This document shows positions 11,553 to 24,300 of a stretch of DNA of 64,000 bases, piece by piece. Under the pieces are notes generated by a model. That model ran no database searches. It was not told the DNA's origin and worked only from the letters and a program-made list of their open reading frames with translations. The DNA is taken from NCBI GenBank assembly GCA_949318235.1, contig OX439132.1, positions 14,906,050 to 14,970,049 of the forward strand, written 5' to 3'. Positions within the stretch are counted from its first letter, which is position 1. Each line of letters begins with the position of its first letter. The stretch is from Ecdyonurus torrentis. Taxonomy: Eukaryota; Arthropoda; Insecta; Ephemeroptera; Heptageniidae. Position numbers and translations under genes: made by a program.

Positions 11553-13722
11553 AACACTGAAAACAGGTTATTATTTACAGCAGAACCATTTACAAGTGCA
11601 CATATATACCTGATCCCAAAACTCCTGCTTGGCTACAACTTGTGGTACTATCTGTTGGCGGAGGATTTGGAAACAAGCAACGATAACATGGTCCTCGTAT
11701 CACCTCATTTCCTTTCTTTATTTTGGCATTGTACACAGTAACCTGACCTTCCAAGCCTAAGGCACTACCAGATACAAGAGGACGACCATTTTTCACACAT
11801 TCATCATTGATCAAATATCTACAGGGGAAAAAAATGCATTATAAAAATATTATAAGTTTTGGATGTTTTACTTTCATACCTTGTGCCTGCATTGTCTGTA
11901 GCATCTACAATGATGTCATGTGAGGATATCAGTTTGCCAGCATTGGATGGAGTGAGTCTTTCATACACAGGTTCTATTTTGGTATAACTATGGTATCTAC
12001 ATTTGAAATCAAATAAAAATTTATAAATCATACGTAATTTAAAACACACTTATTTGCTATAGGTACTATATACAAATCATTATGGAAAAATGAGTTTGTG
12101 ATAGAAATTCATTTTACTGTATAATATGGAAAGAAAAAATAGGAAAAACCAACAAAAGCAACTTTCCGCGAAGATGTACGTAACAAGTAATTGACTAATA
12201 AAGGAACAACTGTTTTGAGGCCGACCTTAAGCGATGTTGCTTACATCCGCTTCTGTTTTGACGTGTTGCGCATGCATAATAAGTAGAAATGGAAGCGGAT
12301 GTCAGCAAAATTGCTAAAAGTTGGCCTTAAAACAGTTGTTCCTTTATTATAGTCAATAGCCATTTCAGTTTACAGAAATTTGTCATTGATTAAAATTAAA
12401 ATGTTAAAAAATCCAACACGTCTCTCACTATATACACTCCAAGCAACTGAGGAAAACTGTCATACTTGCCTTTACATCTAAATCAACGTAAATATTTGTG
12501 TAAACTGTGCCACCAAGATTTTTACCTATAGCTACTGAGACATCAACACGATTAAGGCCCTTTTTGGTTTTGGTTTCCTTTGATAATGGATTTAAACCAA
12601 AATTGTTTTCATTTTCATTACACTAATTAATTATACTAGTTATCGGCAGGCTTGCCGCAATTATCGGCAGGTGTTTGCTGCTTTTTAAAAGTACGTTCCA
12701 CTCATTTGAGAGTTTCGACAATTTTAAACAAAAAATGGTAGGGCTTCTGGCGTGAAAGAATTAACTTAAAAACGTAAAAATCACAAGATAGGACCATTAT
12801 TTATACACATATTATATCCTTCAACCCTTCTGTAGCCTCACAAACTGGGGTTGAAAAACTGTAAAGTAGGCAATTTTAGGAATTCATGACGTCAACAATT
12901 CTGGGTCTACAATAGAAATTGTAGCGCGGGTTGCCTACTTTACAAGTTTTCTCCCTAGTTTGTAAGAGAACTGAAGGGCCAAGGCACAAAATACGTGTAG
13001 TTACAATAGTCTTGTCTCATGATTTATCATTGAGAGGACAATTTTTTTTGCGGCCAGGGGCTCTTTAAGAATCTCTTTTGTGCTAAAATTTCAAAGCCCT
13101 CAAATTAGTGGAAGGTATTTAAAAAAAATACCACTGCGCCGATAGTATATAATTTATGTATATACATCCTCAACGCATATCATCAAAATATAATCATATT
13201 ATTAACCTTTCAAAGAATTTGAGTGCAGACTGAACTTTTGTCACACCTATAGTTTCATCTGAATGTAAAGTCTGTCGATGCAAATTGCTGACTTCCACTG
13301 TATCCCCATCAATTATGGTTAAATGTCCAATGCCTGAGTTAGCAAGATACAACAATACTGGACACCCAAGGCCTCCAACACCAACAACCAGCACACGTGC
13401 TTGTTTCAGCTTTGTCTGTCCTAGATAAAAAAATATTTAACATCAGATCACACAGTGGTTTTATTATTTCATTATAAAAAGAGATGATAATGAAATAAAG
13501 CTTATATAAGATTGGTATAGATACATACATACCTTCAAGTCCAATTTGAGGTAATATAATTTGCCTACTGAACCTGACGATGTCATTACTTGTTAGATTA
13601 TCACTACTCAAGACATTGTTACTGTGTTTTGCAAGCTTTAACTGTGCTAATTCTTCTTCTTTAGCTGCTAATAATGATTTTAATTGAGAGATTTCATTTT
13701 CAAGCTTGCTGATGTCGTCCAT
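10519..13722 (-). CDS. MOCS3: MOCS3/Uba4 adenylyltransferase-sulfurtransferase
   Basis: Seven exons in phase: 13722-13533, 13420-13207, 11996-11880, 11818-11610, 11413-11193, 11073-10851 and 10667-10519. They give 440 residues, close to the usual 450-460. An N-terminal coiled coil ([20 protein letters not shown]) leads into the E1-like ThiF fold: nucleotide loop GVGGLG (77-82), [13 protein letters not shown] (101-113), zinc ligands CYRC (218-221) and CLAC (295-298), and candidate catalytic Cys235 in [13 protein letters not shown]-terminal rhodanese domain follows ([20 protein letters not shown]), with the active-site loop CRRGNDS (Cys396). The family adenylates and thiolates the C-termini of URM1 and MOCS2A, for tRNA wobble-uridine thiolation and molybdopterin synthesis, in the cytosol. 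All key residues are present, so the gene looks functional. A poly-A signal (AATAAA on the minus strand) lies at about 10450-10455. Confidence 0.95.
11511..11549. repeat. Poly-A tract in MOCS3 intron 4
   Basis: About 39 A residues in a row on the plus strand. It is poly-T in the sense direction of MOCS3 and lies upstream of the exon 5 acceptor. Confidence 0.9.
12191..12357. mobile_element. TTGACTA-ended MITE, copy 1
   Basis: The ends TTGACTAATAAAGGAACAAC and GTTGTTCCTTTATTATAGTC are inverted, continuing through TGTTTTGAGGCCGACCTTAA and the GCGGATGTAAGC-type motif. It is about 167 bp, inside MOCS3 intron 2. The same ends are found at 15098-15723. Confidence 0.75.
12824..12979. mobile_element. 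CCCTTCTGTAGCCTCA MITE, copy 1
   Basis: The left arm CCCTTCTGTAGCCTCACAAA and CTGTAAAGTAGGCAA pair with the right arm (TTGCCTACTTTACAAG .. CTGAAGGG). The interior contains ATGACGTCA. A homologous element lies at 63659-63814. It is in MOCS3 intron 2. Confidence 0.7.
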
Positions 13723-13820
13723 GTTTACCTTTTACAGCTGGTTTTTGAGCGGCAAATTTGAAGTGAAGGAATTCAGAACACAATCAATGTCCCTCAAATC
13801 CCTCAATGTCCCTTACATAC

Positions 13821-14075
13821 CCACAGTAGATGGTACAGTAGTCCATCTCCTAAAGCGGGAATGTCAGATCGGTTACTCACGCGCCACCTATAGCAAGTCA
13901 CAAAGAAGTATGCGTTTTTGCATGGTGCTCGCGCAGTACGCGCAGCGTAGGCTGCATTTATCTCCTGTGAGCACGCTGCAAAAACGCCTACTTCTTTGTG
14001 ACTTGCTATAGGTGGTGCGCAGAACCGATCTGACATTCCCGCTATAGGAGATGGACTACTGTACCATCTACTGTG
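13821..14075. mobile_element. Long palindromic element, tandem copy A
   Basis: Arms of about 110 bp starting CCACAGTAGATGGTACAGTA and ending in the reverse complement (CTACTGTACCATCTACTGTG) surround a GC-rich centre (GCGCAGTACGCGCAGCGTAG). A 255-bp near-perfect palindrome, followed after 8 bp by a second copy. Confidence 0.85.
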
Positions 14076-14083
14076 TTACATGC

Positions 14084-14338
14084 CCACAGTAGATGGTACA
14101 GTAGTCCATCTCCTATAGCCGGAATGCCAGATCGGTTCCGCGCGCCACCTAGATGAAGTCACACAGGAACTATGCGTTTTTGCAGCTTGCGCGCGCAGTA
14201 CGCACAGCTTAGGTTGCATTTATCACCTGTGCACACGCTGCAAAAACGCATAGTTCTGAGTGACTTCATGTAGGTGGCACGCGGAACCGATCTGACATTC
14301 CCGCTATAGGAGATGGACTACTGTACCATCTACTGTGG
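14084..14338. mobile_element. Long palindromic element, tandem copy B
   Basis: Homologous to 13821-14075 in the same order and length. The centre (GCGCGCAGTACGCACAGCTT) and one arm segment (CCACCTAGATGAAGTCACAC) have diverged, but each half still matches its own partner arm. A further partial end (ACACAGTAGATGG) follows at about 14347. Confidence 0.85.
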
Positions 14339-14776
14339 GCATGTAACACAGTAGATGGGACATTGGAACACAATGGTATACCAATGGTACAGAGGAGGTC
14401 TCAAATAAAAAAGATAAAAGGGACTGTATTTTTCACAAATAAATTTAACATAAAATTAGCTAAATTGATAATTACTTATACTAATAAATGCAATAGTTAT
14501 TAAGTTTAGAATCATCTAACAAATAATAAATAATCCGAGTACAAGCATATATTATGTGAGGCTGAAATGAAAGATTTTCTATGGAAACATATTATAATAA
14601 TAGAAACCTTTATGACGGAGCTTGTCTCAAGAAGAATTGATGCCTTTATAAGTTTATGACCTGACATAAGAAAGAAAGAAAAAATAGCAGTAATAATAAT
14701 AAAAGCACTACAATTGCATGATCACGATTTAAAATAGATTGCAACAACTTTGCTGAAGACTTTCTTTAGTTGCACT

Positions 14777-14887
14777 CACATATTCATTTTTTTTTCTGTA
14801 ACTTTGTGCAGCAAAATAATTGTTCCCATTTAAATTGACGCAATTTAAGATTTGTTGCACTGTTGTGGGGAAAAAAATGAATATGTG
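14777..14887. mobile_element. Small MITE-like hairpin
   Basis: CACATATTCATTTTTTTTTC at the left end is matched by GAAAAAAATGAATATGTG at the right end. About 111 bp with no coding capacity. Confidence 0.55.
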
Positions 14888-15097
14888 AAATGTACCTCTC
14901 TTAAATTATAGTTACCTAAAAAGAATATCTCCAAAGGAACAAAATTAGTTGAACGATTAAAGAAAGATTTATGGAAGTTTGTTGTATCTCAATCTTTAAA
15001 AATAGAAACTTATATGGGATGTAGGTTAACTGTAAATCCATTTTCTATTTCCTTGCCTTGAGCTTGCAGTTAATCTTCAATCCCACATTTGCTTCCA

Positions 15098-15723
<626 letters not shown>

Positions 15724-15832
15724 AATATTTTCATATAATATCCTACATAATGTATGCTCTAAAATCAACAAACTTTTTTTGACCCTATGGTTCACAATAT
15801 AAACTGATTTGCTTTTTCTTTCTTTTTCTATG

Positions 15833-15956
15833 TACAGCTCTGGCCAAAAGTTTAAGAACGGAGCAGCGGCAGCCGCTGCATTTTCTCATAAAGGTAACAT
15901 AGTGTGGTTGAGGGTTGCGTATACAAATCATTCTCAAACTTTTGGCCAGAGCTGTG
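15833..15956. mobile_element. Tc1/mariner-like MITE, copy 2
   Basis: The ends are TACAGCTCTGGCCAAAAGTT and AACTTTTGGCCAGAGCTG. The interior motifs (GCAGCGGCAGCCGCTGC, TTTTCTCATAAAGGTAACAT) are the reverse complement of those in 8092-8222. The right flank is TG rather than TA, so the duplicated target has decayed on that side. Confidence 0.75.
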
Positions 15957-16088
15957 CAATAGGCTATATATCCTAATTTAAGTACACCACTGCACAATAC
16001 ATAGCACAGAATAATTGAATAAATTGTATTTTTTTGTACTGTTATTATAATATATACCTACTATTAAAGGAAAATCCATTATTATTTA

Positions 16089-16361
16089 GGGTGCGTACCG
16101 TATTTCGATGAGAGCGCTGTGCAGTGCTGTGGCAATACGGTACGAATTCTGAGCAATTTGGATACTTTGCGCTAGCAAATACAGTACGCCAGACCTCTGT
16201 GAGGCGCCTCACCTATTTACCTTCAGAAGCGCGCAGAGGTTATTAGCATCAGCTGTTTCCCGTTCGGGTCTCTTCGGTAAACGCTGTGAAGCGCTGACAG
16301 AGGTGATACGGTACGTTTTGTCAGCACTTTCAGCGCTCGCAAGTGAATACGGTACGCACCC
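16089..16361. mobile_element. GGGTGCGTACCGTATT element
   Basis: Terminal inverted repeats GGGTGCGTACCGTATTTC and AATACGGTACGCACCC bound about 273 bp of GC-richer sequence. A third, internal copy of the CAATACGGTACG motif lies near 16124-16135 and related ones near 16186 and 16307. No reading frame is evident. Confidence 0.7.
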
Positions 16362-18206
16362 TTAATATTAGAAATTTAAGTATGACATTTTATGCTGATT
16401 GATGACAGTTTATTGAGTCTTATATTGTTATCAAGAACATTTCTCTTTCACATTCAATTGTTTTTTATATATAAATTACATACAAAATAATTTGTCTTCA
16501 CATTGAATAATACGACTCAATACACTACATTATTTATGAAACCCCCTAGTGGATATATAATTGTACAAAATGCGAGGACACACATTTTTTACTACATAAA
16601 ACAATTTACCAAGCAAAATGCTTCAATAAGCACACAGTAGCAGTATACATTACATTATACTATGTTGCAATCTGTCTTCATTTTTACATGACACTGATAG
16701 AAAAGAGGGGGTGAGGGCAAATAATACTTTTAGAGTCAATTGTGTTAACCACATAAAGCTCATTAATATTTTTTAAATCCCTTTGCAAATAATACCACAG
16801 TAAAATGACATTTTTACAAAGGACAAATATATATTTTTTTAAAGATTATTATTGTATTAAAACAGTCAGTTAGTTATTTATGATTATTTTTTTGGTAAAT
16901 TATATAGGCCTTTTATATCAACCATACCTATTTTGTTTTGTAAATACATTTCAAGCAAAACTAAATTCTTTTAGTACAGTATCCACTACCTACTAAACAC
17001 ACAAAGGAACAACATAATATAACTGTTGGGGGAAAAAATAATAACATAAAAATAATAATAAAAAAAAGGTTATTGCAAAAGATTGTTACTATTATATAAA
17101 AGGACCTACAGACATAAATATTATCTTCTTAAGCATTAAACTACATTTCACTGGCTGAAGAAATATTATGATTTTATAGGCCCAAGCTACATAATTATGC
17201 AAACGTGCATACATTATAATATCCTTTGTCAATTACAGAATTGCAACTTTGAAAATATAGTCTAATTGTAAAGCATTTCATCATCTAATTTTACTTAACA
17301 AGCCTTATCAAATTGCTTTCCAGTAGGGGTACAATGGTCTAACACTAATTTAGAACAGTACTTAAGAGAAATTTAGGATATGCAAATATATTTTATTTCA
17401 ATCATTCGTATATTTTTGTCTTGTAAGAGTTAATTTAAATTGTCTCAAGTAATAATTACAGAGAAAAAAAAAAAGTCCAAAAATTTCTCCTAAATCAGTT
17501 CATAAGGTTTACCTTAATAGTTAAAGTTCCTAACTCCATTTCATATTATCATTACTACCTGCAGTTACTTTTGTCACATATGAAAAAAACAAAACTATTT
17601 TAATTGTTTTATATCACACTAAATCTAACTTACATTTAAATATTAACCTATAATAATATAGATGGAACATTATATGCCATTCATTGTTAAATTTTTACTA
17701 TTACTATAAATATTATAATATCATTACAACATTTTTCAGCTTTCAGAAAACGAAAGCATATCGTATAGCAGGAGGGAAATTACCAATATTTACTATTTTT
17801 CTAAATTTATTCATTATAAATGTACTGCCTGCTTACAGAATAGTGAATAGGCTATATTAATTTATAAAAAAATACGCATGTATCCACTTTCATATTGTTT
17901 GAACCTCACCAAAATAATAATAATAATAATGAAATTGTGTAGTCTCAAATCTCAAATACATATAAAAAAAAATCTTTATAATCTTGAGTATTTGAAACTT
18001 TTAATTTAAGAAATACTTTTTTTTTCTAATATTCAATCTCAAAAATGTTCATACACACACCAAATTTGAAGTCTTTATTTGTTTCAATTTTAATGCTGAA
18101 TGCCAAAAAAAGTATATATTTTATGTCACATTCTTACACTAAAATATTGTTTAGTGTCTAGATTTTATATTTGGGAAGTCTAGACGTACATTTTGGCTGC
18201 AAAATT

Positions 18207-18351
18207 TCAATGCTGCCGAAGTGGCAGGTTAGCTTCAGGGCACAGTCTTCGTGGTGGAGCTGGTGGTCTAGTCTTTGTACGCCAACGAGGATAGCATTGC
18301 CTCTTAGCTCTCATTAGAACATTGCGAGCCAGGGTACGCATAATCTTCGAG
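18207..18351 (-). CDS. TTLL4: TTLL4 alternative distal terminal exon
   Basis: Preceded by an acceptor (ATATTTTCAG), this minus-strand exon accepts phase 2 from the exon ending at 19229 and encodes 48 further residues before a TGA. They are strongly basic: SSKIMRTLARNVLMRAKRQC, then YPRWRTKTRPPAPPRRLCPE. It competes with the short terminal exon 19012-18973, which has the same acceptor phase. Which one is used, or whether both are, cannot be told from sequence. Confidence 0.55.
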
Positions 18352-21300
18352 CTGAAAATATATATAGAATATGTATTTTTTAATTTATAACTTCATTTCA
18401 GCATTTGATAATACACTTGTTATTTTTCAAAAAGAATATTATTTTTCATGATGGAAACATAAACACACAGACTAGGCTTAAAAAGAGAGAGAGAGAGAAA
18501 AAAAAAAGAGGTCTAGGGGTTACTGCTTATGAAACTAGGAAAACCCGTGGAAAAATCAAAATACAAATTCTGGATTTAAAATTTTGATGTAGGTTATCAG
18601 TTAAATGAAGACAAAAATAATAAAAACAAACAAAAAACATCTGGAATGCACACCTGTGGAAAGGAAACACATCCAAAGAAGTTGAAGAAGAGTTGTATGA
18701 AATTTTGTATTGTTTTATGTCACACAAGAAGAGATCAGCACTTTTAAGGTATACCAAGACAAGAAAGATATAGGACATCAAGAATATCAAATCGTTTAAA
18801 GTACAATTTAGGCAATGGTATGGAAAAGATGCAGGGCTAAAATAACATTGAATTTTTGTAATATTACCATTATTTTAGCAATAAATATTGCATGAAGGGA
18901 AGTAAGTATAAAGACTTATATAAATTATTAAAATAATAATGAATTAAGGGGGTCATCTGGTGGGGCTTCAATTTAAGCAATTTCTTCAACTGTATCGTCA
19001 CATGCAACCATCCTAAAGAAACAGGAGAAATATTAAAAATAAAGCAAGTAATTATTATAACTTACTCACAATTTTTAATTAAATCCATAAAAAAAAACTG
19101 ATATAATAAGTACATAACTAATTTAAAATTATATAATAAATATTAATGTAGAAGAGCAACCATCACTAACCACTTATAATAAAATGAAAGAAAAAGAGTA
19201 TAGTATGCATGTTAGATTTGAGTTTTACCTTGACATAGGGGTGGTTTTTGCGATAGCCTGTTTGGTTGGTTCCTCCTCCACCTCCTCCTCTCCACTACTC
19301 ACGACTTCTCCTCCTCCTCCACCCCTACCTGCCTCCTCTGGTATTGCCTCTTCAGGGTGAGGAAGGTTGATGCTCTCCTGATCCTCGCAGTCGGCACACG
19401 ACTAAAAGATCAAGCAATACAGTCAGCCAAACATTAACCAAAACCCAGCCAGCACAGCCAGCCAGGCATAATCAAATCTTGCAGCAAATCAATGTGGCAC
19501 AACAAAGCAAAATAAAGTTCACACAAATTTCAATATTATTTCAAATTAAAGAAAACAATTTTAAATAAAATAATATTTTTAAAAATATATATAAAATTTG
19601 TATTATAGTGGTTTGTGTTGTTTTTGTTCCAAAAAGAAACAAGCAATAATTATAGCAAGTGACTTATTTTATAGAATAATTAGAAAATAAAATCATAGTG
19701 TTTACTACATGATGTGAGCTGTGAATGATTTCAACTTGCAAATAGGTGCAGATTTTTTTATGCATTTTTTTCTTTCCTTTACCTCAATGCAAGTAGCACG
19801 TCAGACACCCAGTTTAAGTGGGATGCAAAGCAAAAAGCTATAGAAGAAAACAATGACTTGGCAACTCTGTAGCAAATGTGACTTGGCAACACTGTAGCAC
19901 GCGCGCCGAGAAAGGATAGCTATGATAGCCGAGATAGGATTTTGATTTTAAATCAAAGTGACAGCATCACAGAAACGTTGATGCACCTTGGATATATTTT
20001 TTATGCATACCTAACACCCCAAAGTTATTAAATCAATTATCACTGCAGTGATATCATACATACAGCTTGAGTAAAAAAATAATTAGTGAGTTCCCCAAGG
20101 CTATCAGTATAGGGCAATCCTTTCTCGGCGAAGAGGCCACGCCCCTTTTGAACTAAAACACCAGATGGCGCATCCATAGTTTTTTAGCTCTATAATAGGA
20201 AAATATTTTAAGAAAAAATAGAGTTATATTAAAATGTATAAAAAGTAGTTTAGCTGTTATTATACAAAGTTCCCAAAAATAGAAATATAGAAATACAAAT
20301 TGCTAATGTAAGTGCAAATAAATTATGATTTATAGAAAATATAAATAATGTTTTTTCTGTTACAGTTTTGAATATAATACTCTAGGATTTATTATTGTAA
20401 TCAAATAAGTGGATAGAAAACAAGTAGCAAAATAAAAATGCTTAACAAAATGATATAAAATGTCATAAAAATGTATGAATTTAAAAATTATGAAAGCTTT
20501 GTGGTGCCATTTTTTATATATAAGATATATATTATTTTAAACAAAAGAAAAGATAAAAAAACAACTGCATGGATAAAACTGAATATGAAAATTACATCAT
20601 GTAAAATTACTTACCATCTATCAAAGATTTTGCAGCAGTTGTGATTTTATACTTTTCTTTTTCTCTAAATCAAAAGTTAATTAATAATTTCTAAACAATT
20701 AAATAATTTAAATTACTAATTTTCTACCCACTCTAATTCTAATTAATAAGTTACAAAAGTAGCTTATATAATATATTTGAAATACAGATAATTCTAAATT
20801 TTATAATTAATATTTCAATTGGGAACATTCCAAACTTGCAGAATTTTTAAGTTAATTATTATTATTATTATTTTTTTTGAACTGTCTACAAACTACAGAT
20901 AAAAATAGCAAAAATTCTTGATACACAATTTAATATGTATTTTCTTTACACATTGATGTATAATTACTACTGTATTTTTAACTACTTATTTCTAAACATA
21001 TAATTGTTGTACATATAACTAATAACACTAGCTATTAGTACAATACATTTTCTTTTAATTAAATCTACAAGTTTGTGTACAATTTATTACTTATTCACAT
21101 AAAACTTAATTAAAGAGTTTAATTATAATAATAGTTATCAATATATTATGGTCCACATATTATGTTATTTTTATAAGGCACACTATAAATAAAAAAGAAA
21201 AAATGCAAGAGGCACTGAATAAATAGGATGCATTATTTCTACTGAAAAGTTATTTCAGATTAAGTTTAAAATAAAAACATGAGAAAACCAGAGACATTAT

Positions 21301-24300
21301 TTTTCAAAAAGATGCTTACATTATAGTTTTGATACCTGAAAAATACTCTATATAAACCAGATTAATTAGAAATTTGAACTATATTTTTAAGACCTAACTA
21401 CAAAGAGAGTAAAAGATTTTGATTGCATAGTTTTAAAGGTACCAATTAAAAAAAAAAACAGTAAATTATTACAATGTTCAATTCTATTACGCAAAGCTTA
21501 AATATAAATATTCTATGGTTATATTAATCCTATAGTATTTGTTGAAATGTTGGTCCATCACATCTTGGGTACAATGGAAATTAAGTTACTTTTAGGAAAA
21601 GGTAGAGCTGTTGTTATTAAAGTGTCAAATAAGATTTTGATATTATTTCTCACAATAAAAATCGTAGTCTAGTAATTGTATACTAGTGTGCAGGTTTACA
21701 TTTAACATAGTTCTTTGTGTTCAAGTGCTTAACATGTATTATGTTATTTTACCCTCTCTTTAAGATTCTTTACATAGTAATTAAGAGGTTGTGCTCCTGA
21801 TTTTGCTCAATAAAAGTTGTAAATTATCATTATTACAAAAATTAATAAGCAAAGGTGATAACTAATTTATTGAGTTAATTTTTAATATAGCTTTGCTCAA
21901 GAATTTAACATTGAACTATTACTGTAATTAGCTCTATTAGCATCACATATACATCTTTCTGATTTTGTGCGATATCTCAGTTATACCTATAACCAATAAT
22001 TGATATATTATATAATTGTATTTCTTTTAATGTCTCTTGTAAAGACAATATGTATATATGGAAGCAAATATATGATTAGATGCGTGGCTGTGTTATTAAC
22101 TTCTTTTTTTTTTTTTAAACCACACTTAAAGAACACATAATGTTTTTGTTTTTTTAAATATATATATACATATAACTTTCTACAAACTAAAAAATAGTAA
22201 TATAATGAGATCAAAAATCTCATTGATCTAATAATAAGTTTAAGAACTACAATTAATTAATAACTAGTACTTTGCTCTATATTGATTGATAGCATAATAA
22301 TAAAGTACTGTAATGAAATTACATTTCATTCTCAGGAACTATAAGTACAATAATTTCTTGAGCACTATTATAGATACATATAATATATTATAATTTAATA
22401 CCTATATATATTGGACAGTTAAAAGTTTTTAATGCTATTTGTTGTAAAATATATTATTATTCTACAATATTCTATTTCAAATACTTTGAAAATAAAATAA
22501 GATTACTTATATGCAGAACATGATTATTTTTATATTGTGAAGTAGGAAGTACAATAAAATATAGGACATGTACTGAACGCTCAAGAATAAGTTACAAAGC
22601 ACGAGATAAATGGAAAAATGGTAAATGTAGCATTATAGCCACAAAGATAACACAGGTCAAGGTAGAAAGCCGGTGCAATCGGTGGCAAAAACGATATGTT
22701 GAATGTTGCCTTCTACTTTCTTTTTTTGTAACTTATTCCTACATGATAAGTACACTTATTTGCAACCTAAAGGTTACACGAAAGGAGATGCTGCTTTTAA
22801 AAGAGAGGGGCTCCAAACTAGAGAGCAGGTGAGTTCTAGGTTGCTAGCTCTGTGCTCGCAACACCTGCACATATTTTCAATGACTTTTTGTCACTCATTA
22901 TAATGACATTTTCAAATTATATTGTCAGAACTCTTGCAAATATATAACAATAGTAACAATATTTTCTAAATGACAAGAAGTTAATGAAAATATATGTACG
23001 TGTTGCAAATGCAGAGCTGGATACCTAGCATTTAACTGAACTCAGTTTTCGGTCTGTTTCTTTTGAAAGCGGCATCATTTTCATGAAATCTTGATGCCGC
23101 AGATAAGTGTATTCCACGGAAGAGGGAAACAAAGTGCTTAGATTAGTAAATTAGCTGTAAATATAATACAGCTAAAATAATGGACATCCAAGCACAAGCA
23201 AATTAAAATTTATCCAAAATTATCAAATGAAACTAACCTGAGTTTTAAAAATATACATGGACATTATTAAAATATTAATCATGTTCTACATTATACCTAA
23301 AGTTTTGAAATAAATAAGCTACAATTTTGTAATAATTTTTTTATATATATAAACTATGTAAATAGTAAATACCCATTACAAAACTAATACTTTTTTTTAA
23401 TAATATATAAGTACTACACACATTTGATACTGTAATTTATAATATAATTACTAATTTATGAGCCAGCTAAAATTGCAAAACTGGCTACACAACTTACTCT
23501 GTTCTGTTCGTTTAAATTGGCTGTAAATCTTGCGTAACAGACCACACACTTTGGCCTGAGACACAACAAAGCCACTCCATCAGCATTTCAATTGTTATTA
23601 TTGTAAATCAATTATCAATCAAAAAAAATATATGTATATATTTATAAGAAAGCTTAAAGAAAGCAATTCACAGCATTGCACAATCTTCCACCCACAAAAT
23701 AAGTAACTTGACTTACAAACTATATAGGCCAACACCCTACCAAAGGCATGACATATTATTATAAGAATTAAACCCTTATAAAAGAAGTCCAATATAATAC
23801 TGCCTGCATAAGCTTATTAGTCAAAATTACAGCATTGCCAAAAAAATATATAAGCCAGATTGGTTAGTAGTGATAATAATAAAGAAATTTGAGAATAAAA
23901 CAAGACAAAAAATATTACAATGAAAAACTGAAAAAGCATTTCTTTGAAGATAAAAAACTTTTTAGAAAAAATGTACATAATGAAATACTCAAAATTCTGC
24001 ATTAACACAAGAGTAAATATTATCAAAATATTCTAAAAGTATCCAATCTTAAAAATACGATAAGAAAATTGTCAAGAAAATAAACTACATTTTTTTTCTT
24101 TGTATGATAAGAATGGAAAATAAGAAAAAGAGAATAATTTTTACTTGAATGTAAAAAATAAAAAAAATAATAAAAAAAATAAAAAAAAAAAGACACAAAC
24201 AAACCCGATTTTGATTCATTTTTGGTTATTTCTGAAAAGGAGATGGTATATTTAAACATGCTAGTGTAAGGTTGGATATCTTGTTAATAGCTGTTGCGAG

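Noticed and set aside
13706..14036. Frames of 77-101 codons over the MOCS3 upstream palindrome
   Set aside because: Both strands are open across a palindromic repeat; the frames mirror each other.
22703..22903. 66-codon plus-strand frame with a donor-like CAGGTGAGTT
   Set aside because: Antisense within the long TTLL4 intron, no acceptor partner, no family resemblance.
23069..23100. Perfect 9-bp stem (GCGGCATCA / TGATGCCGC)
   Set aside because: A short hairpin in an intron. It lacks histone stem-loop or miRNA-precursor features; too short to claim an RNA gene.
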